A DNA stretch of 64,000 nt from an uncultured Anaerolineae bacterium. GTDB lineage: Bacteria; Chloroflexota; Anaerolineae; JACIWP01. Numbering within the stretch: the first letter of the stretch is position 1; each line of letters begins with the position of its first letter. The position numbers and the translations under genes are program-made. Of this stretch, positions 1 through 8,533 are shown in pieces. Below the pieces are notes generated by a model. That model searched no databases. It worked only from the letters and a program-made list of their open reading frames with translations, and was not told the DNA's origin. The stretch spans positions 1 through 64,000 of the forward strand of contig CALIBQ010000010.1 of the NCBI GenBank assembly GCA_938049385.1, read 5' to 3'.

Positions 1-807
1 CATGGCATACAGCTCCGCCATGCGGGCACAGGTGCCCGTCCCACATGGGGAGCGATCCAGATTGCCGGCGCCGAAGATGACCGCGTTGCGGTAATCGGCG
101 CCGTTCTCGCCGGGCTGGGTGAACTCCACCAGGCTGATGGAGCGGATGTGCGGCTGGGTGGGGTGCTGGACGGGAAAAGCCGCGTTGGCCGCGGCCAGGA
201 TCTGCATCCCCACATCGCTCAGCCGGCGGGCATACTGCGGCTCCACCCGCAGACCCACCTGCTCCACCGGCACCACGGCGAAGAAGTTGCCCCCGAAGGC
301 GATGTCCAGCGTGATGGTACCGATGCCGGCCACCTCCAGCCGCAGGTCATGGGCATACAGGAAGCTGGGCACGTTCTCGAACCAGGCCCCACGCACCCGC
401 CCGTTCTCCACCACCACATGCGCCTCCACCACGCCGGCGGCGGTGTCGAAGCGGATGACCGTTTCCGGCTCGCGCGCCTCCACCATGCCCAACTGCACCA
501 GCGCGGTGGCGGTGCCGATGGTGCCGTGGCCGCACATGGAAAGCCAGTCCGCCGTATCGCAGAACAGCAGGCCGAAGTCGGCATCCGGCCGGCAGGGCGG
601 CACCAGCAAGGCACCGAACATATCGGCATGCCCGCGCGGCTCGCACATCAACAGCCGGCGCACGCCGCCCAGATTCTGACGCGCGTAGGTCCATTTCTCG
701 GCGATGGTCTCCCCCGGGATGGGGGGCAGGCCGGCCAGGATCAGCCGGGTCGGTTCGCCGGCTGTATGCGAATCTACCGTTTGAATCACCTTGCTGAATA
801 CCGCCAT
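1..807 (-). CDS. Proline racemase / hydroxyproline 2-epimerase family enzyme (3' partial)
   Basis: The reading frame opens at ATG 807 and runs off the left edge of the window after 269 codons. Residues 11-26 match the family signature D-x-H-x-x-G-E followed by R-L-I-L-A-G. Both catalytic cysteines are visible: Cys92 in MCGHGTIG and Cys255 in DRSPCGTGTCARM. In this family two cysteines indicate racemase or epimerase chemistry through a two-base mechanism, while the trans-3-hydroxyproline dehydratases carry Thr at the second site. The gene begins 18 bases after an MttB-family gene and is the third enzyme gene of a GntR-led operon. That suggests it acts on proline, hydroxyproline or a demethylated betaine product. 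Proline versus 4-hydroxyproline cannot be separated by eye. Confidence 0.88.
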   Translation of the reverse strand, partial: MAVFSKVIQTVDSHTAGEPTRLILAGLPPIPGETIAEKWTYARQNLGGVRRLLMCEPRGHADMFGALLVPPCRPDADFGLLFCDTADWLSMCGHGTIGTATALVQLGMVEAREPETVIRFDTAAGVVEAHVVVENGRVRGAWFENVPSFLYAHDLRLEVAGIGTITLDIAFGGNFFAVVPVEQVGLRVEPQYARRLSDVGMQILAAANAAFPVQHPTQPHIRSISLVEFTQPGENGADYRNAVIFGAGNLDRSPCGTGTCARMAELYAM

Positions 808-825
808 GTTCGCCCTCCCGAACGG

Positions 826-2256
826 TTATTTCCAGTGTGCGGTCATGCGGTCAAGCTCCCGCAGGACCTCCGCCGGCAGTGGCTTCGGCGTATGTGCCAT
901 GACCTTCTGCGTCGCTTCGCGCAGGCGTTCCTCGAACCGCTTGCCGCCCTTCTGTTTCCATTGGTCCAGCATCGCCCGGTCGAACAGCTCCGAGTACCAG
1001 ACCTCGCGGAAATGGCGCAGGGTATGCTCCTCGTTCAGGTAGTGGCCTCCCGGCCCGACTTTGTCAATGATGTCCACGGCCAGCGTCTCCTCGTTGACCG
1101 GCAGGCCCTTGAGGAACTGCCGCACCATGTACAGCACCTCGTTGACCAGCACCATATAGGCCGGCGAGGCAACCGAACCGTGGTCCAGCCAGCCGGAGTC
1201 GTGCACCAGGTTGGCGCCGGCCAGCGCCGAGCTGAGGCAGGAGAAGGCGGCCTCCGCCGCCGCCTGCGGGTCAGGGAATTTGGCATCGGTACAGCCGGCC
1301 GTCCCAAAGAAGGGCAAGCCGTAATACTGCGCCAGTTGGGCCATGGCCGCCGCCATCAGGGACATCTCCGGCGCGCCGTAGGAAAAGATAGTGGTAGACA
1401 TGTCCATGATGGTGGTGAAGGCGCCGTAGATGAACGGCGCGCCCGGCCGCACCAGTTGCGCCAGCACCAGCCCGCTCAGCGATTCGGCGCTCCCCTGCAC
1501 GATGACGGCCGCCAGGGTCGCCGGCGCGGTGCCGCCGGCCATCGGCGCCGGGTAGTAGACCAGCGGGATGCCCTTCTCGGCGCAGTATATCAGCTTCTCG
1601 ATGGCCGGGTCGTAATGGAGCAGGGGCGAGACCGGCTCGGAATAGTGAATGATGAACGGCGCTTTCAGAAAGGCCTCCTCACTGCCGGCGATGGCAATGG
1701 CCATCTCGTAGATGTCGCGCGTGCTGTTCACATCCTTACAGCAGAACACGAAGGGCTTCTCGCAGTTGGTCAGCACCTGCTTGGCGATGACCCGGTCGGC
1801 GATGTCCGCCGGCACGTCCGCCGCCATGCCGATGGTCATCACCCAGTCGTAATTGGGCAGAGCATCCGCCACCCGGGCGGTCACCGCACAGTCGGCGCTG
1901 GTGAAGGGCCGGCGTTCCTCAGTCACGGGGTCCAGGTAATCAATGCAGTCCAGGCTCGGTCCGAACCAGACCTTGTCCCCCTCCAGCAGGACAGTGCGCT
2001 GGCCGGCCCGCGTGCCCAGCACGACGCGATGAGGGGCCTTGCGCAGGGCATCTTCTACCATCCAGCTTGGGATGCGCACCCGGTCGCCGTTTACCCGCGC
2101 GCCGGCGTCGGCCAGTATCTCCTTGGCTCGCGGGTGGGTGATCTGCACGCCAGTGCGCTCCAGGACTTCCAGCGTCGCCAGGTGTATCTGTCTGAGCTGA
2201 TCATCGCTCAGCGTCCGCAGTGTCGGACGAAAACGCAAATCGGGATACCGCATCAT
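826..2256 (-). CDS. MttB-family (non-pyrrolysine) methyltransferase, copy 2
   Basis: This 476-residue protein belongs to the trimethylamine methyltransferase family (COG5598 type), which transfers a methyl group from a quaternary or tertiary amine to a corrinoid protein. The frame has no in-frame TAG, so it is a non-pyrrolysine member; characterised relatives act on glycine betaine (MtgB) and proline betaine (MtpB). A GTG at 2277 is possible, but ATG 2256 has the run GGGGG six bases upstream and is preferred. It is clearly paralogous to the gene just upstream (shared elements such as the GPGGHYLNEEHTLRHFREV / GPGGHFFTTEHTLRHFREV segment). The adjacent epimerase-type gene points to a proline-like substrate, but substrate identity is inference. 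No corrinoid protein gene lies in the visible part of the operon. Confidence 0.85.
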   Translation of the reverse strand: MMRYPDLRFRPTLRTLSDDQLRQIHLATLEVLERTGVQITHPRAKEILADAGARVNGDRVRIPSWMVEDALRKAPHRVVLGTRAGQRTVLLEGDKVWFGPSLDCIDYLDPVTEERRPFTSADCAVTARVADALPNYDWVMTIGMAADVPADIADRVIAKQVLTNCEKPFVFCCKDVNSTRDIYEMAIAIAGSEEAFLKAPFIIHYSEPVSPLLHYDPAIEKLIYCAEKGIPLVYYPAPMAGGTAPATLAAVIVQGSAESLSGLVLAQLVRPGAPFIYGAFTTIMDMSTTIFSYGAPEMSLMAAAMAQLAQYYGLPFFGTAGCTDAKFPDPQAAAEAAFSCLSSALAGANLVHDSGWLDHGSVASPAYMVLVNEVLYMVRQFLKGLPVNEETLAVDIIDKVGPGGHYLNEEHTLRHFREVWYSELFDRAMLDQWKQKGGKRFEERLREATQKVMAHTPKPLPAEVLRELDRMTAHWK

Positions 2257-2291
2257 CGTGTTCCCCCTTTCTTGCACTCCCTATTGCCGGC

Positions 2292-3743
2292 TCACGCATA
2301 TTTCTGGTCAGCTTCGGCAACGATGGCCTGCATGGCTTCCAATGCCTCCGGCGGGATCGGCGCCGGCTGATGCGACTCCAGGATGCGCAGTACCTTGGCC
2401 CGCACCCGGTCGGAAAGGGTCTTCCGTCCCTTCGCTTCCCAATCCTGATAGTTATCGCGCTCCTGAAGCTCCGGCTGCCAGAGCACCTCGCGGAAATGCC
2501 TGAGGGTATGTTCGGTGGTGAAGAAATGGCCGCCCGGCCCCACGCTGGCCACCAGGTCCACCGCCAGGGTCTCCGGATTGACCGGCACGCCTTGCAGAAG
2601 GTGCTTCACCATGCTGATGATCTCATCTGACAGCACCAGCATATCCAGTGAACCGGTCAGTCCGTACTCCAGGTAACCCACATCGTGAATCAGGTTGGCG
2701 CCGGAAAGGGCCGAGAAGAGGATGGAAAGGCCGGCCTGCAGAGCCGCCTGCCCGTCCAGCACCTTGGCGTCGCTGCAGCCGGCGGTGGAGAACATCGGCA
2801 GGCCCAGCCACTTGGCCATATCGGTCAGCGCGGCACTCAACAGAAGAAACTCTGGTGCGGCATAGGAGAAAATCATGGTCTTCATATCAATGATGGTGTA
2901 CACACCGCCCATGACGACCGCCGCCCCCGGCGAGCGGAGCTGGGCCATGACCAGGCCGGCCATCGTCTCAGCGATGCCCTGGGCCATGATGCCGGCCAAG
3001 GTCATCGGCGCGGTGAAGCCGGCGGTGGGCGCCGGCGTGTACACCATTGGGATGCCGTGGTCCGCGGCATAGAACAGCTTCTCCACCACTTCCTTGGAAT
3101 GCTGAAGGGGAGAGATAGGCTCGATGTAAATGGCGAACAGCGGGTTGCGGCGGAAGACATCCTCGCCGCCCAGCACGGCACAGGCCATGCGGTGCTGGTC
3201 CTCCAGCCCCTGACGGTCCACCGCAGTGATGATCATCGGTTTGCTGGTGCCGGTGATCATCGCCATGAACTGATGGCGGTCGTAGGTCTGCGCAGGGGCG
3301 TCCGATACCAATCCCAGCGACATGAAAAAGTCAATGTTGGGCAGGGCATCGGCGGTGCGGGCGGCATCATACACATCCTGGTAGACCGTTTTGCGGCGTT
3401 CGTCGGTGCGCGGGTCAATGAAGAACGGTGTGTCGGAGCCGGTGCCGTAGTAGATGCGGTCCTTTTCCAGCACGACCTTGCGGCTGCCGTCGCGGCCGGC
3501 CAGCACCACGCGGCTGGGCGCCAGATTCAGCGCGTGCTTGACCAGATAGCCGGGGATATGCACCAGGCCCTGACCGTCCACGGTGGCGCCGGCGGCTTCC
3601 AGCATGTCCACTGCCTCTTCGGAGTGGATGCGCATGCCCACCCGTTCCAGGATTTCCAGCGAGGCGCTGAAGATTTCCTCACACTGGTCAGGCGACAGCG
3701 TGGAAAACTGGACGGTAGCATTGACGCGATAATTGGTGCGCAT
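2292..3743 (-). CDS. MttB-family (non-pyrrolysine) methyltransferase, copy 1
   Basis: A 483-residue member of the same COG5598-type family as its downstream neighbour, with the usual family length and no amber codon in frame. The start ATG 3743 follows an AAAGGAGA ribosome site at six to seven bases. The gene lies 95 bases after the GntR gene and 35 bases before the second copy, so all are probably one transcript. Two tandem paralogues may demethylate different substrates (for example betaine and dimethyl forms) or form a hetero-oligomer; neither is shown by the sequence. The reaction would normally need a cognate corrinoid protein, an MtvA/MtgA-type partner and a corrinoid reactivase, which may lie beyond the left edge or elsewhere. 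Confidence 0.87.
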   Translation of the reverse strand: MRTNYRVNATVQFSTLSPDQCEEIFSASLEILERVGMRIHSEEAVDMLEAAGATVDGQGLVHIPGYLVKHALNLAPSRVVLAGRDGSRKVVLEKDRIYYGTGSDTPFFIDPRTDERRKTVYQDVYDAARTADALPNIDFFMSLGLVSDAPAQTYDRHQFMAMITGTSKPMIITAVDRQGLEDQHRMACAVLGGEDVFRRNPLFAIYIEPISPLQHSKEVVEKLFYAADHGIPMVYTPAPTAGFTAPMTLAGIMAQGIAETMAGLVMAQLRSPGAAVVMGGVYTIIDMKTMIFSYAAPEFLLLSAALTDMAKWLGLPMFSTAGCSDAKVLDGQAALQAGLSILFSALSGANLIHDVGYLEYGLTGSLDMLVLSDEIISMVKHLLQGVPVNPETLAVDLVASVGPGGHFFTTEHTLRHFREVLWQPELQERDNYQDWEAKGRKTLSDRVRAKVLRILESHQPAPIPPEALEAMQAIVAEADQKYA

Positions 3744-3838
3744 GGAACTCTCCTTTCCCCTGTGTGGATATCAGCGTATGTGGCTGGCCGCCCTGGCGGA
3801 TGGGCAGGCCAGATGGAACCCTGTAGGTGGCCGGCGGG

Positions 3839-4558
3839 TCAATCGAGGGAGCGAACGTAGCCGGCGCGCTTCAACAAATCCAGCACCTGCTGGAGTTGCT
3901 CTGCGGCCGCGGAGCCGGCGCGCTCCGGGTCATGCACAGCAATGGCCTCGTAGGTCTCCCACTGAAGCCGCAGGGCGTCCTCCTTAATACCGCGCAGGCT
4001 TACGACCTTTTCGATGACCTCGGTGAGCAGACTGCGCGAAACCTGGTAGAACTGCGCCAGCAGGTCATTATGGCTGGCGCGTGCGACGGCATAGTGGAAG
4101 CGCAGGTCTGCGGCGGTGAAGGCGGCATCATCGTCAATGGAGGCTTCCATATCTTCCAGCGCGCGGCGGATCTCATCCAGCTCTTCCGGGGTGGCGCGCT
4201 GCGCGGCCAGTTGCGTGAGGGGAATTTCGATGATTTGGCGGGCCTCGTAGACGGCGGTGGTGTGAATGGGGTCAAGAGGGCCGGCGAGCAGGGCGCTGGC
4301 CTGCAGGACCGCCAGCCCATCCGGGTTGACCGTAGTGCCCCGCCCCGGCTGAGAATCCAGGAGCCCGACCGCGCACAGTGCGGCGATAGCGCGCCGCACG
4401 GTTGCCACACCGACACCCAACTGGCGCGCCAGTTCGGGTTGGGTAGGGAGCATCTCGCCCGGTTGAAGCTGGCCAGAGAGGATCATGCGACGGATCTCAT
4501 GGATGACCTGATCGGTAAGTGTATCGCGCGGCAGTTTGCGAAAGGTGATTTCGGTCAA
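3839..4558 (-). CDS. GntR-family transcriptional regulator (FadR/FCD subgroup)
   Basis: A 239-residue regulator with an N-terminal winged helix (roughly residues 8-70, including LPTQPELARQLGVGVATVRR) and a C-terminal all-helical FCD-type ligand domain. A start at 4582 is also open, but TTG 4558 has a perfect AGGAGG exactly six bases upstream and lies 44 bases after the predicted transcription start, so I chose it. It is the first gene of the unit that continues into the two MttB-like genes and the epimerase-like gene, so it is the likely local, probably autoregulatory, repressor. The effector may be a substrate or intermediate of the pathway; this is inference. Confidence 0.85.
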   Translation of the reverse strand: MTEITFRKLPRDTLTDQVIHEIRRMILSGQLQPGEMLPTQPELARQLGVGVATVRRAIAALCAVGLLDSQPGRGTTVNPDGLAVLQASALLAGPLDPIHTTAVYEARQIIEIPLTQLAAQRATPEELDEIRRALEDMEASIDDDAAFTAADLRFHYAVARASHNDLLAQFYQVSRSLLTEVIEKVVSLRGIKEDALRLQWETYEAIAVHDPERAGSAAAEQLQQVLDLLKRAGYVRSLD

Positions 4559-4608
4559 GGCGGGCCTCCTTCCGGAAAACAATCGAAGATACGCGCTTTG
4601 CAGGTTTG

Positions 4609-4637
4609 ATTATAGCACGGAATGCGCCGGCCGTCAA
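4609..4637 (-). promoter_or_regulatory. Promoter of the gntR-mttB-mttB-epimerase operon
   Basis: On the minus strand TTGACG (4637-4632) and TATAAT (4614-4609) are separated by exactly 17 bases. The -10 box is preceded by TGC, an extended -10. The predicted start of transcription near 4602 leaves a leader of about 45 bases to the TTG start of the regulator. Confidence 0.75.
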
Positions 4638-4647
4638 CTGCCGTTCG

Positions 4648-5000
4648 GAGAGTGTTGAAAAAGTCCAAACATACAATCTGTGGAAGCGGCCTGGCGGCTG
4701 AAGCCACGGCAAACAACTGCGAAGCCGGCGCCGGCTTTGCAGATGCTGTCGCGGCGCATGAAAGTGATGGGGACTCTCTCCATCTGGCACTTCGCTTGGC
4801 TGAAGCACCAGGTTCATGAACCTGGTGCTTCAGCACCAGGCTTACAGTGCTAATCCCCGAAGGGGATTCGCTTCCTGAGCCGGCGGCTTCCAGCCGGCGA
4901 AAACCTCCGATAAGCGGATGACCGACCTCCTGGGCCAAGGCGAGAGCGACCAATGATGTGCTTGGGTACCACAAGCAGATAAGGTGCTTTTTCCACACCC
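4648..5000. repeat. Composite intergenic repeat (MITE-like family, type A ends)
   Basis: This gap starts with GTTGAAAAAGTCC and ends with a diverged inverse copy (CTTTTTCCACACCC). Its left 60 bases are the reverse complement of the right end of the repeat at 62876-63074. Its middle carries a perfect palindromic stretch around AACCTGGTGCTTCAGCACC and a module that recurs, inverted, at 13734-13853 and 20465-20874. I see no coding potential. Exact boundaries are uncertain and no clear target-site duplication was found for this copy. Confidence 0.65.
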
Positions 5001-5012
5001 TTACTGTACCTT

Positions 5013-5041
5013 TTGACAATCCATGAAGCCTGGATTATACT
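5013..5041 (+). promoter_or_regulatory. Promoter of the sat-AlkP / cysC operon
   Basis: TTGACA (5013-5018), a 17-base spacer and TATACT (5036-5041). Transcription should start near 5048, giving a leader of about 70 bases before the ATG at 5120. Confidence 0.75.
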
Positions 5042-5119
5042 GTATTGGGATTTCCATGATACATCAATGAAGCATCGTGGAAACGCCTATAACCGAAGCC
5101 ATTGAGGAGCAATACAGCA

Positions 5120-7711
5120 ATGTCCCTGCAGGAAACCATTCCCCCACACGGCGGCGTGCTGATTGACCGTCAACTGCGCGGCGTCCTGCGTGACGCCGTC
5201 CTGGAGCGCATCTATTCTCTGCCGCGCATCACCCTCTCCCCGACCAATGTGTCGGACCTGGAACTCATCGGCACAGGTGTCTTCAGCCCCTTGACCGGCT
5301 TCATGACCCGCCGCGACTACGAGAGCGTGGTGGAGCACATGCGCCTGGCCAACGGGTTGGTGTGGTCCATCCCCATCACCCTGGCGGTGGAGCGGGAGCG
5401 CGCCGATGCCCTGCGGGAGGGGCAGGAGATCGCCCTGGAGGAGCCGAACGGCAACATCCTGGGCATCATGACCCTGGAAGAGAAGTTCGAGTACGACAAG
5501 GAGCGCGAGGCGCGCCTGGTGTACCGCACCACGGATGATAAACATCCCGGCGTAGCGCGGCTGTACGCTCAAGGCGATGTTCTGCTGGGTGGGCCGATTT
5601 ACCTGCTGAACCGGCCGGCGGAGCGCCCCTTCCCGGAATTCCGCTTTGACCCGACAGAAACCCGCCGCATGTTCGCCGAGCGCGGCTGGAAGCGCGTGGT
5701 AGGTTTCCAGACGCGCAACCCTATCCACCGCGCCCATGAGTATATCCAGAAGACGGCGTTGGAGATCGCGGACGGCCTTTTCCTCAACCCCTTGGTGGGT
5801 GAGACCAAGGATGATGATATCCCGGCCGACGTGCGCATGCAGAGCTACCTGGTCCTGCTAGAAAGTTACTATCCGAAGGACCGGGTCATCCTGGGGGTCT
5901 TTCCGGCCGCCATGCGCTACGCCGGCCCGCGCGAGGCCATCTTCCACGCCATCTGCCGCAAGAACTACGGCTGTACCCATTTCATCGTGGGGCGCGACCA
6001 CGCCGGCGTCGGCAGTTACTACGGCACCTACGACGCCCAGTACATCTTCGACGAATTCAAGCCGGAAGAGCTGGGCATCACCCCGCTCTTCTTCGAGCAT
6101 GCCTTCTACTGCCGCAAGTGCGAGGCCATCGTTACCCCCAAGTCCTGCCCGCATGATAAATCGTTCCATGTCTCGCTGAGCGGCACGCAGGTGCGCGAGA
6201 AACTGCGCAACGGGGAGATGCTGCCGGCGGAATTCACCCGGCCGGAAGTATCGCGCGTGCTCATCGAAGGTCTGCGCCGCAAAACACAACAAGACGCCCT
6301 GGAAGCCGCCCGCTCCCAGGGCAAGGGTCGCCGGGTGCTGGTCATCGGGCTGGACTGCGCCGAGCCGAGCCTGGTCTTCGAGCAGTGGCGCCAGGAATTG
6401 CCCAACCTGAGCCGGCTCATGTCCCAAAGCCTGTACGGCCGCCTGCGCAGTACGGAACCACCCATCACCGTGCCGGCGTGGAGCTGTATGATGACCAGCA
6501 AAGACCCAGGCCAGCTCGGCATCTACGGCTTCCGCAACCGTGCCGACTACAGCTATGACAAACTCACCATCGCCAACTCGCGCGCCATCACGGTGGAAGC
6601 GGTCTGGGACATCTTGTCGCGGGAAGGGAAGCGCGTTATCCTCCTGGGCGTGCCGCAAACCTACCCGCCCAAGCCGGTCAACGGGTACGTGATCACCGAC
6701 TTCCTGACCCCCAGCACCCAGAGCCAGTACACCTATCCGGCCGAACTGCGGCAGGACATTGAGCGCTGGGTGGGTGAATTTATGCTCGATGTGCCGGACT
6801 TCCGCACGGAAGACAAGGACCGCCTTCTGCGCGATATCTACGAGATGACGCGCCAGCGATTCGAGGTCGCCCGGCACCTCATGACCGAGAAGCCATGGGA
6901 CTTCTTCATGATGGTGGACATGGGCATTGACCGCATCCACCACGGTTTCTGGAAATACATGGACAAAACCCATCCCAAGTATGAGCCGGGCAATAAATAT
7001 GAGAATGCCATCCGCGAGTATTACCGCTTCGTGGACGGGCAGATCGGCAAACTGCTGGAGCTGGTGGATGAGCGCACGGTGGTAATAGTGGTCTCGGACC
7101 ACGGCGCCATGAAGATGGACGGCGGCATCTGCATCAACGAATGGCTTATCAAAGAGGGCTATCTGACGCTGAAGCGCTATCCGGAGAAGCCGGCGCGCCT
7201 GCAGGAGCTGGAGATCGACTGGTCGCGCACCATGGCCTGGGGCGAAGGCGGCTACTACGGCCGGCTCTTCCTCAACGTGCGCGGCCGCGAACCGCAGGGC
7301 GTGATTGACCCCGCACAGTACGAGGCGGTGCGGGACGAACTCATCGCCAAGCTGGAGGCCATTACCGACCCCGACGGCCGGCCAATCGGCACCGTCGTGC
7401 TCAAGCCGGAGAAAATCTACCGGGAGACCCGCAACATCCCGCCCGACCTGATCGTCTACTTCGGCGGCCTGCTGTGGCGCTCCGTCGGCACCGTGGGCTT
7501 AGGCACCATCCACACCTTTGAGAACGACACCGGCCCGGACGACGCCAATCATGCGCCCTACGGCATGGCCATCTTTTATGACCCGCGGCAGTCCCTGGGC
7601 CGGCAGGTGCAGGACGGCTGGCAGATACTGGACATCGCCCCCACCATCCTGACGGCCATGGGGCTGGCGGTGCCGGCAGACATGGAAGGCAAGCCCATCA
7701 TCATCGGCTGA
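5120..7711 (+). CDS. ATP sulfurylase fused to an AlkP-superfamily phosphodiesterase domain
   Basis: One uninterrupted 863-residue frame joins two enzymes. Residues 1 to about 395 are an ATP sulfurylase (sulfate + ATP to APS + PPi): [12 protein letters not shown] near residue 196, [12 protein letters not shown] near 291, a Cys-rich [16 protein letters not shown] segment, and [12 protein letters not shown]. From about residue 405 an alkaline-phosphatase-superfamily domain (COG3379-like) begins, with metal ligand Asp412 in VIGLDC, a likely Thr450 nucleophile in [10 protein letters not shown], a D-x-x-H pair in [14 protein letters not shown] and a late NHAPYG histidine. The start ATG 5120 has GAGGAG ten bases upstream. 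A Sat-APS kinase fusion is familiar; a Sat-AlkP fusion is not one I know. The domain could hydrolyse a nucleotide or sulfate/phosphate ester connected with APS, but this is inference. Confidence 0.88.
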   Translation: MSLQETIPPHGGVLIDRQLRGVLRDAVLERIYSLPRITLSPTNVSDLELIGTGVFSPLTGFMTRRDYESVVEHMRLANGLVWSIPITLAVERERADALREGQEIALEEPNGNILGIMTLEEKFEYDKEREARLVYRTTDDKHPGVARLYAQGDVLLGGPIYLLNRPAERPFPEFRFDPTETRRMFAERGWKRVVGFQTRNPIHRAHEYIQKTALEIADGLFLNPLVGETKDDDIPADVRMQSYLVLLESYYPKDRVILGVFPAAMRYAGPREAIFHAICRKNYGCTHFIVGRDHAGVGSYYGTYDAQYIFDEFKPEELGITPLFFEHAFYCRKCEAIVTPKSCPHDKSFHVSLSGTQVREKLRNGEMLPAEFTRPEVSRVLIEGLRRKTQQDALEAARSQGKGRRVLVIGLDCAEPSLVFEQWRQELPNLSRLMSQSLYGRLRSTEPPITVPAWSCMMTSKDPGQLGIYGFRNRADYSYDKLTIANSRAITVEAVWDILSREGKRVILLGVPQTYPPKPVNGYVITDFLTPSTQSQYTYPAELRQDIERWVGEFMLDVPDFRTEDKDRLLRDIYEMTRQRFEVARHLMTEKPWDFFMMVDMGIDRIHHGFWKYMDKTHPKYEPGNKYENAIREYYRFVDGQIGKLLELVDERTVVIVVSDHGAMKMDGGICINEWLIKEGYLTLKRYPEKPARLQELEIDWSRTMAWGEGGYYGRLFLNVRGREPQGVIDPAQYEAVRDELIAKLEAITDPDGRPIGTVVLKPEKIYRETRNIPPDLIVYFGGLLWRSVGTVGLGTIHTFENDTGPDDANHAPYGMAIFYDPRQSLGRQVQDGWQILDIAPTILTAMGLAVPADMEGKPIIIG

Positions 7712-7745
7712 GGCACATCATACCTGCAAGCAGGGAGAGCGCATT

Positions 7746-8351
7746 ATGGAACATAAAGGCTTCACCATCTGGTTCACCGGGTTATCCGGCGCCGGCAAGA
7801 CCACCCTGGCGCGCGAGGTCGAGAAGCGCCTGCGCGCCCGCGGCATGAAGGTCGAGGTGCTCGACGGCGACGTGGTGCGGCAGAACCTCAGCAAGGGGCT
7901 GGGCTTCAGCAAAGAGGACCGGGACACCAACATCCGCCGCATCGGGTTCGTCTGCAAACTGCTGACCCGCAACAACGTGGTGGCCATCGCCGCCGCCATC
8001 TCCCCGTACCGGGATATCCGCGACGAAGTGCGGCGGGAGATCGGCAACTTTGTGGAAGTATATGTGGACTGCCCGCTGGAAGTGCTGGTGGAGCGGGATG
8101 TCAAGGGGCTGTATAAAAAGGCGCTGGCCGGCGAGATCACCAACTTCACCGGCGTTAATGACCCCTATGAGCCGCCGCTGAACCCCGAGGTCGTGGTACA
8201 CTCCGATCGCGAGTCGGTGGAAGAAAGCGTCGAGAAAATCATGCGCAAGCTCAAGGAGCTGGATTACCTTCCGCCGGCACCCGAAGACGTCTACTCCGAG
8301 GAGGAGGCGGAGGTAGTGGAGGAGCGCCTGCGCTCCCTAGGATACATCTAA
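7746..8351 (+). CDS. cysC: Adenylyl-sulfate (APS) kinase
   Basis: A 201-residue APS kinase that phosphorylates APS to PAPS. The P-loop [11 protein letters not shown] is at residues 14-24, followed by [21 protein letters not shown], the family hallmark for APS binding, and [21 protein letters not shown]. It starts 34 bases after the Sat-AlkP fusion with a CAGGGAGAG ribosome site and shares its transcript. Together the two genes make PAPS from sulfate; no PAPS/APS reductase or sulfotransferase gene is adjacent, so the use of the PAPS (assimilation or sulfation) is not resolved here. About 20 residues at the C-terminus ([17 protein letters not shown]) extend beyond the usual kinase end. Confidence 0.95.
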   Translation: MEHKGFTIWFTGLSGAGKTTLAREVEKRLRARGMKVEVLDGDVVRQNLSKGLGFSKEDRDTNIRRIGFVCKLLTRNNVVAIAAAISPYRDIRDEVRREIGNFVEVYVDCPLEVLVERDVKGLYKKALAGEITNFTGVNDPYEPPLNPEVVVHSDRESVEESVEKIMRKLKELDYLPPAPEDVYSEEEAEVVEERLRSLGYI

Positions 8352-8403
8352 CCGGACGCGAGTGCCAAGCTAAAAATATGGGGAGGTTGCTCGCGCGGCA
8401 TGA

Positions 8404-8439
8404 GGTGCCATGCGGAGAACGCATGGCACCTTTTCTTTT
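8404..8439 (+). terminator. Rho-independent terminator after cysC
   Basis: An 11-bp perfect stem (GGTGCCATGCG / CGCATGGCACC) with a GAGAA loop is followed by TTTTCTTTT. It ends the sat-AlkP/cysC transcript and separates it from the next AlkP-type gene. Confidence 0.9.
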
Positions 8440-8453
8440 CCGTGCCCGTCCAT

Positions 8454-8482
8454 TTGTCCGAATGCTTTTCTGGTAGTATCAT
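8454..8482 (+). promoter_or_regulatory. Candidate promoter of the second AlkP-superfamily gene
   Basis: TTGTCC (8454-8459) and TATCAT (8477-8482) are 17 bases apart, directly after the strong terminator. The hexamers are imperfect, so this is a moderate call. Confidence 0.45.
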
Positions 8483-8533
8483 GTTGGCCCAGGCAGGACA
8501 TCTGCCCCACATTCACCGCATCAGGAGTGCGTC

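Noticed and set aside
148-2370. A 740-codon open frame on the plus strand over the epimerase and MttB genes
   Set aside because: It is an antisense shadow: high-GC codon bias keeps this frame open, the translation is His/Gln/Arg-rich without domains, and the minus-strand genes have clear family motifs and ribosome sites.
826-3743. Pyrrolysine-containing MttB
   Set aside because: Neither gene has an in-frame TAG; both frames are open at full family length, so these are non-Pyl family members.
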